Source of the DNA: Micromonospora sp. FIMYZ51
Lineage (GTDB): Bacteria; Actinomycetota; Actinomycetes; Mycobacteriales; Micromonosporaceae
Direction of reading: 5' to 3'
Assembly: GCF_038246755.1 (NCBI RefSeq)
Contig: NZ_CP134706.1
Span: forward strand, 2,170,001 to 2,234,000
DNA: 64,000 bases
Each line of letters starts with the position of its first letter. The first letter of the stretch is position 1. The position numbers and the translations under genes were made by a program. Shown in pieces: positions 61,825 to 64,000 of the stretch. The notes below the pieces were generated by a model. It was not told the DNA's origin and did no database searches. It worked only from the letters and a program-made list of their open reading frames with translations.

Positions 61825-63265
61825 TACGGCAGCCGCCGTTCGGGATCATGGTTGAAGTTCGAGGTTGAGGCGGTGTGTGTAGTGGGCTCGTCGGGCTCGG
61901 GCTTGGTGCCGTCGCCGCCAGCCTGACCAGTGCAAGCGGTGGGCGAGGTCGCTGATCGGGCGGATGATGCAGGCATTGATCAGCCGGCGGATTTCGTTGA
62001 CCGTCAGCTTGATCAGTCCGGTGTCGGTCGGGTTGTCGGCGGCGTCGGCGGCGCAGATCGCCAGGACAGCGAGGGCGGCCAGGGCCAGGGTGGTGAACCG
62101 GTGCCAGGAGTCCCAGCGGCGAACCTGGTGCTGGTCCAGGCCGACCTGGCCCTTGGCGGCCTGGAAGCTCTCCTCAACGGTCCAGCGGATGCCCGCGACC
62201 CGCACGAGCTGCACGAGAGTCGCGGGCTTGGGGTCCAGCAGCGGTAGAAGGCCAGCTCGCCGGTGGTCGTGTTGCGGCGGATCAGCAGGCTGTGTCGGCC
62301 GTCGTCGTCGGGGTCGGCATCGGTGCACGCGTCGTCGAGCCAGGCCCAGTCGTAGAAGCGCGGGCCCTTGGACCCGGCACCAGCCGATCGGCGTTGCCAC
62401 GCCGTGGCGGGCAGGTCGGCGGCCACCCGGTCGGCCCGGACGCGGGTCTTGCCGCCGTCGAGCGGCACCAGATGACTGCGGGACACCGCCAGGACATAGC
62501 CGAGCCGGCGTTCGCGCAGCACGGCACGGAAGGCGCTGCTGTTGCCGTAGGCCTCGTCCGCAGCGACCCACCCGGCCGGGACACCGGCGTCGAGGGCTGC
62601 GGTGATCATGTCGGCGGCCAGCTCGCACCGAGTCGCGAACCCGACCTCGTCAGGCACCCCGCCGCGGCGCAGCGGTCACGGTCGTCGGTCCACGACACCG
62701 GCAGATACACCCGCCGGTCGATCAGGGTGTGCCCGTGCCTGCTGGCGTAGGCCAGGAACACCCCAACCTGGCTATTCTCGATCCGGCCGGCCGTGCCCGT
62801 GTACTGCCGCTGCACCCCGACGGTGTGCATGCCCTTCTTCAGATCACCGGTCTCATCCGGGATCAGGACCGCGTCCGGGTCACCGAACCGGCCCGCGACC
62901 AGAGCCCGAAGGTCATCACGCACGGCGTCGGCATCCCACACCGCCCGGTACAACAGCCGCTGCATCGCATCCGGCCGGCCGTGTCCGGCCTGCTCCGCCA
63001 ACTGCCAACACGTCTTGACCTCAAGGTCAGACAGCAGACCGGTCACGAACGCCGCCGCCGCACGACGCGGCTCCACCCGCCCGAACCGGCCCGCGAAGCA
63101 GCCGAGCACCCCGGCCACGACCCGCTCCCACCCGACACGGTCTACGCTGTGGCCTGCGGCCACCGCCCGATCTGAAGTTATGTCCACAACGTACAGACGA
63201 TCACGCGGTGGCCGCCACGCGTCCACCCCACCTCAGCAGCAAGATCTCAAACGGCGGCTGCCGTA
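61825..63265 (-). mobile_element. IS701-type insertion sequence flanked by CTAG
   Basis: Ends TACGGCAGCCGCCGTT (61825-61840) and AACGGCGGCTGCCGTA (63250-63265) are perfect inverted repeats. CTAG flanks both sides (61821-61824 and 63266-63269), matching the 4-base YTAR-type duplication of the IS701 family. The left CTAG is also the right edge of the IS5-type element, so one element inserted at the border of the other. Confidence 0.9.
61846..63226 (-). pseudogene. IS701-family transposase, two frameshifts
   Basis: Three consecutive frames encode parts of one transposase. The N-terminal frame carries the first catalytic Asp in LIPDETGDLKKG and runs to PVSWTDDRDRC. The middle frame resumes at VGFATRCELAADM and has the second Asp in WVAADEAYGNSS. 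The last frame has the Glu in GIRWTVEESFQAAKGQVGLD and the C-terminus. Both shifts look like loss of one base in a homopolymer: C-run 62657-62660 and G-run 62230-62233. All catalytic residues survive, so inactivation is recent, or the two gaps are sequencing errors. The start is uncertain. Confidence 0.85.
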
Positions 63266-63372
63266 CTAGCCGCCACCCTCCACACCACCTGACGCGTGCA
63301 AACCTCGAACAGGCAGCTCCGGTGGGACCCCTTCCAGGTCACTTGATTTCTCGGCGTATCCCTCGTCTGACA

Positions 63373-63398
63373 CGTATCCGTTGGTATTACGTGATACG
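63373..63398. promoter_or_regulatory. Dyad upstream of the AbrB-type antitoxin
   Basis: CGTATC (63373-63378) and GATACG (63393-63398) are complementary with a 14-base spacer, 10 bases before the antitoxin ATG. Its position suits autoregulation by the toxin-antitoxin complex. Confidence 0.5.
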
Positions 63399-63408
63399 CG
63401 GAGGCGCC

Positions 63409-63648
63409 ATGAAGCTCAACAGCAAAGGACAGGTAACGATCCCGGCCGCTTTGCGCGCCAGGTACGGCCTGCATGAGGGCGACGAGGTCGACGTCGTTGA
63501 GGACGGCGGCACGCTGCGGATCGTCCGTATCAGCGGTGCCGAGAGCCGAGGACAACGTCTCGTACGGCACATGCGCGGCAGAGGGAATGCCAAGCAGACC
63601 GAACACATGTCGACCGACGAACTGATGGAGTTGCTGCGTGGCGAGTGA
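63409..63648 (+). CDS. AbrB/MazE-type (SpoVT-AbrB) antitoxin
   Basis: 79 residues. The swapped-hairpin DNA-binding motif is MKLNSKGQVTIPAALRARYG followed by HEGDEVDVVEDGGTLRIVRI. The C-terminal tail (MSTDELMELLRGE) is typical of VapB-like antitoxins and should bind the toxin. GGAGG lies just before the ATG at 63409; the long upstream open frame crosses the IS701 edge and is not used. It overlaps the PIN toxin start by 11 bases. Confidence 0.9.
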   Translation: MKLNSKGQVTIPAALRARYGLHEGDEVDVVEDGGTLRIVRISGAESRGQRLVRHMRGRGNAKQTEHMSTDELMELLRGE

Positions 63649-64000
63649 CCGGCTCCGCGCTGTCGCACACGGACCCGCCGACTCGGCCACAACCCTGGTG
63701 GACACCAACGTGCTGTTGGACGTCATCACCGATGATCCCCGGTGGGGCGACTGGTCCAGCGGCGCGCTCGCGGAGGCCCGCGACGCTGGTGCCCTCGTCA
63801 TAAACCCAATCGTCTACGCGGAGGCGTCGGTGCGTTTCGCCCGCATCGAGGACTTGGACGAGGCGTTGCCAGCTGGCGACTTCCTCCGCGAGGAACTGCC
63901 ATATCCGGCCGGCTTTCTAGCCGGCAAGGCATACCTGGCCTACCGCGCGCAGGGCGGCACCAAGAGGTCCCCGATCGCTGACTTCTATATCGGTGCGCAT
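63638..64000 (+). CDS. PIN-domain toxin (VapC-like), truncated by the window end
   Basis: 121 codons visible. Probable metal-dependent RNase toxin. The first acidic residue is in LVDTNVLLDVITDD, the second in INPIVYAEASVRF, and SPIADFYIGAH contains the third acidic position; the fourth lies beyond the edge. GTG at 63638 overlaps the antitoxin end; a later GTG at 63700 is possible and would remove a short non-conserved leader. The antitoxin-toxin order and overlap are standard for vapBC modules. Confidence 0.87.
   Translation, partial: MASDRLRAVAHGPADSATTLVDTNVLLDVITDDPRWGDWSSGALAEARDAGALVINPIVYAEASVRFARIEDLDEALPAGDFLREELPYPAGFLAGKAYLAYRAQGGTKRSPIADFYIGAH

Overview
The window is very GC-rich, gene-dense DNA with many GTG starts, ATGA/GTGA stop-start overlaps and strong GC bias at third codon positions. 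Together with a GlgE/GlgB pair, a second type IIA topoisomerase, an actinobacterial-style c-di-AMP riboswitch and many TetR/GntR regulators, this points to a filamentous actinobacterium, most likely Micromonosporaceae (Micromonospora-like). The genus is an inference. I see no rRNA, tRNA, CRISPR array or prophage.

Layout. 1-2750: end of a siderophore ABC permease (double FecCD) and a siderophore-interacting flavoprotein. 2717-9278: RNA-ligase-like protein, alcohol dehydrogenase, DUF72 protein, two hypotheticals, an alpha/beta hydrolase and a flavohemoglobin. The last is divergent from an NsrR-type Rrf2 regulator, with a perfect palindrome between them. 9959-17763: secreted SGNH hydrolase, a topoisomerase IV-like subunit pair, and a secreted ricin-lectin/esterase. 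17989-25641: uracil/xanthine permease, acyltransferase, a secreted C39-like peptidase under a c-di-AMP riboswitch, and a TetR regulator divergent from an unknown TIM-barrel-like protein.

25709-45107 is the core of the window: about 19 kb for a cell-wall glycopolymer. A minus-strand group encodes a TagG/TagH-type ABC exporter, a Bcs1-like CDP-ribitol synthase (cytidylyltransferase fused to a reductase) and a membrane-anchored TagF-like polyol-phosphate polymerase. Next come an aminotransferase, a Gfo/Idh dehydrogenase, an epimerase, glycosyltransferases, a UDP-GlcNAc 2-epimerase, a GT2 enzyme, a nucleotide-sugar 6-dehydrogenase and a WbpD-like acetyltransferase. All five enzyme classes of the WbpA-B-E-D-I route to UDP-2,3-diacetamido-mannuronic acid are present, so the locus plausibly makes a polyol-phosphate polymer carrying or joined to a diacetamido-uronic acid.

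45296-53890: two-component system, ABC-2 exporter with an XRE regulator, orphan TAXI binding protein, an unknown protein, YaaA and a membrane glycosyltransferase. 54248-60253: App1-type phosphatase and glgE-glgB with a short GntR regulator. 60775-63265: two insertion sequences meeting at a shared CTAG (an IS5-type element with a -1 frameshift transposase and an IS701-type element with a broken transposase). The window ends in an AbrB/PIN toxin-antitoxin pair cut by the edge.

Intergenic DNA is rich in repeats: long hairpin elements, three copies of a tandem GGGGCCC-centred element, a GGGGC run, and several unrelated minisatellites, some starting at or near stop codons.
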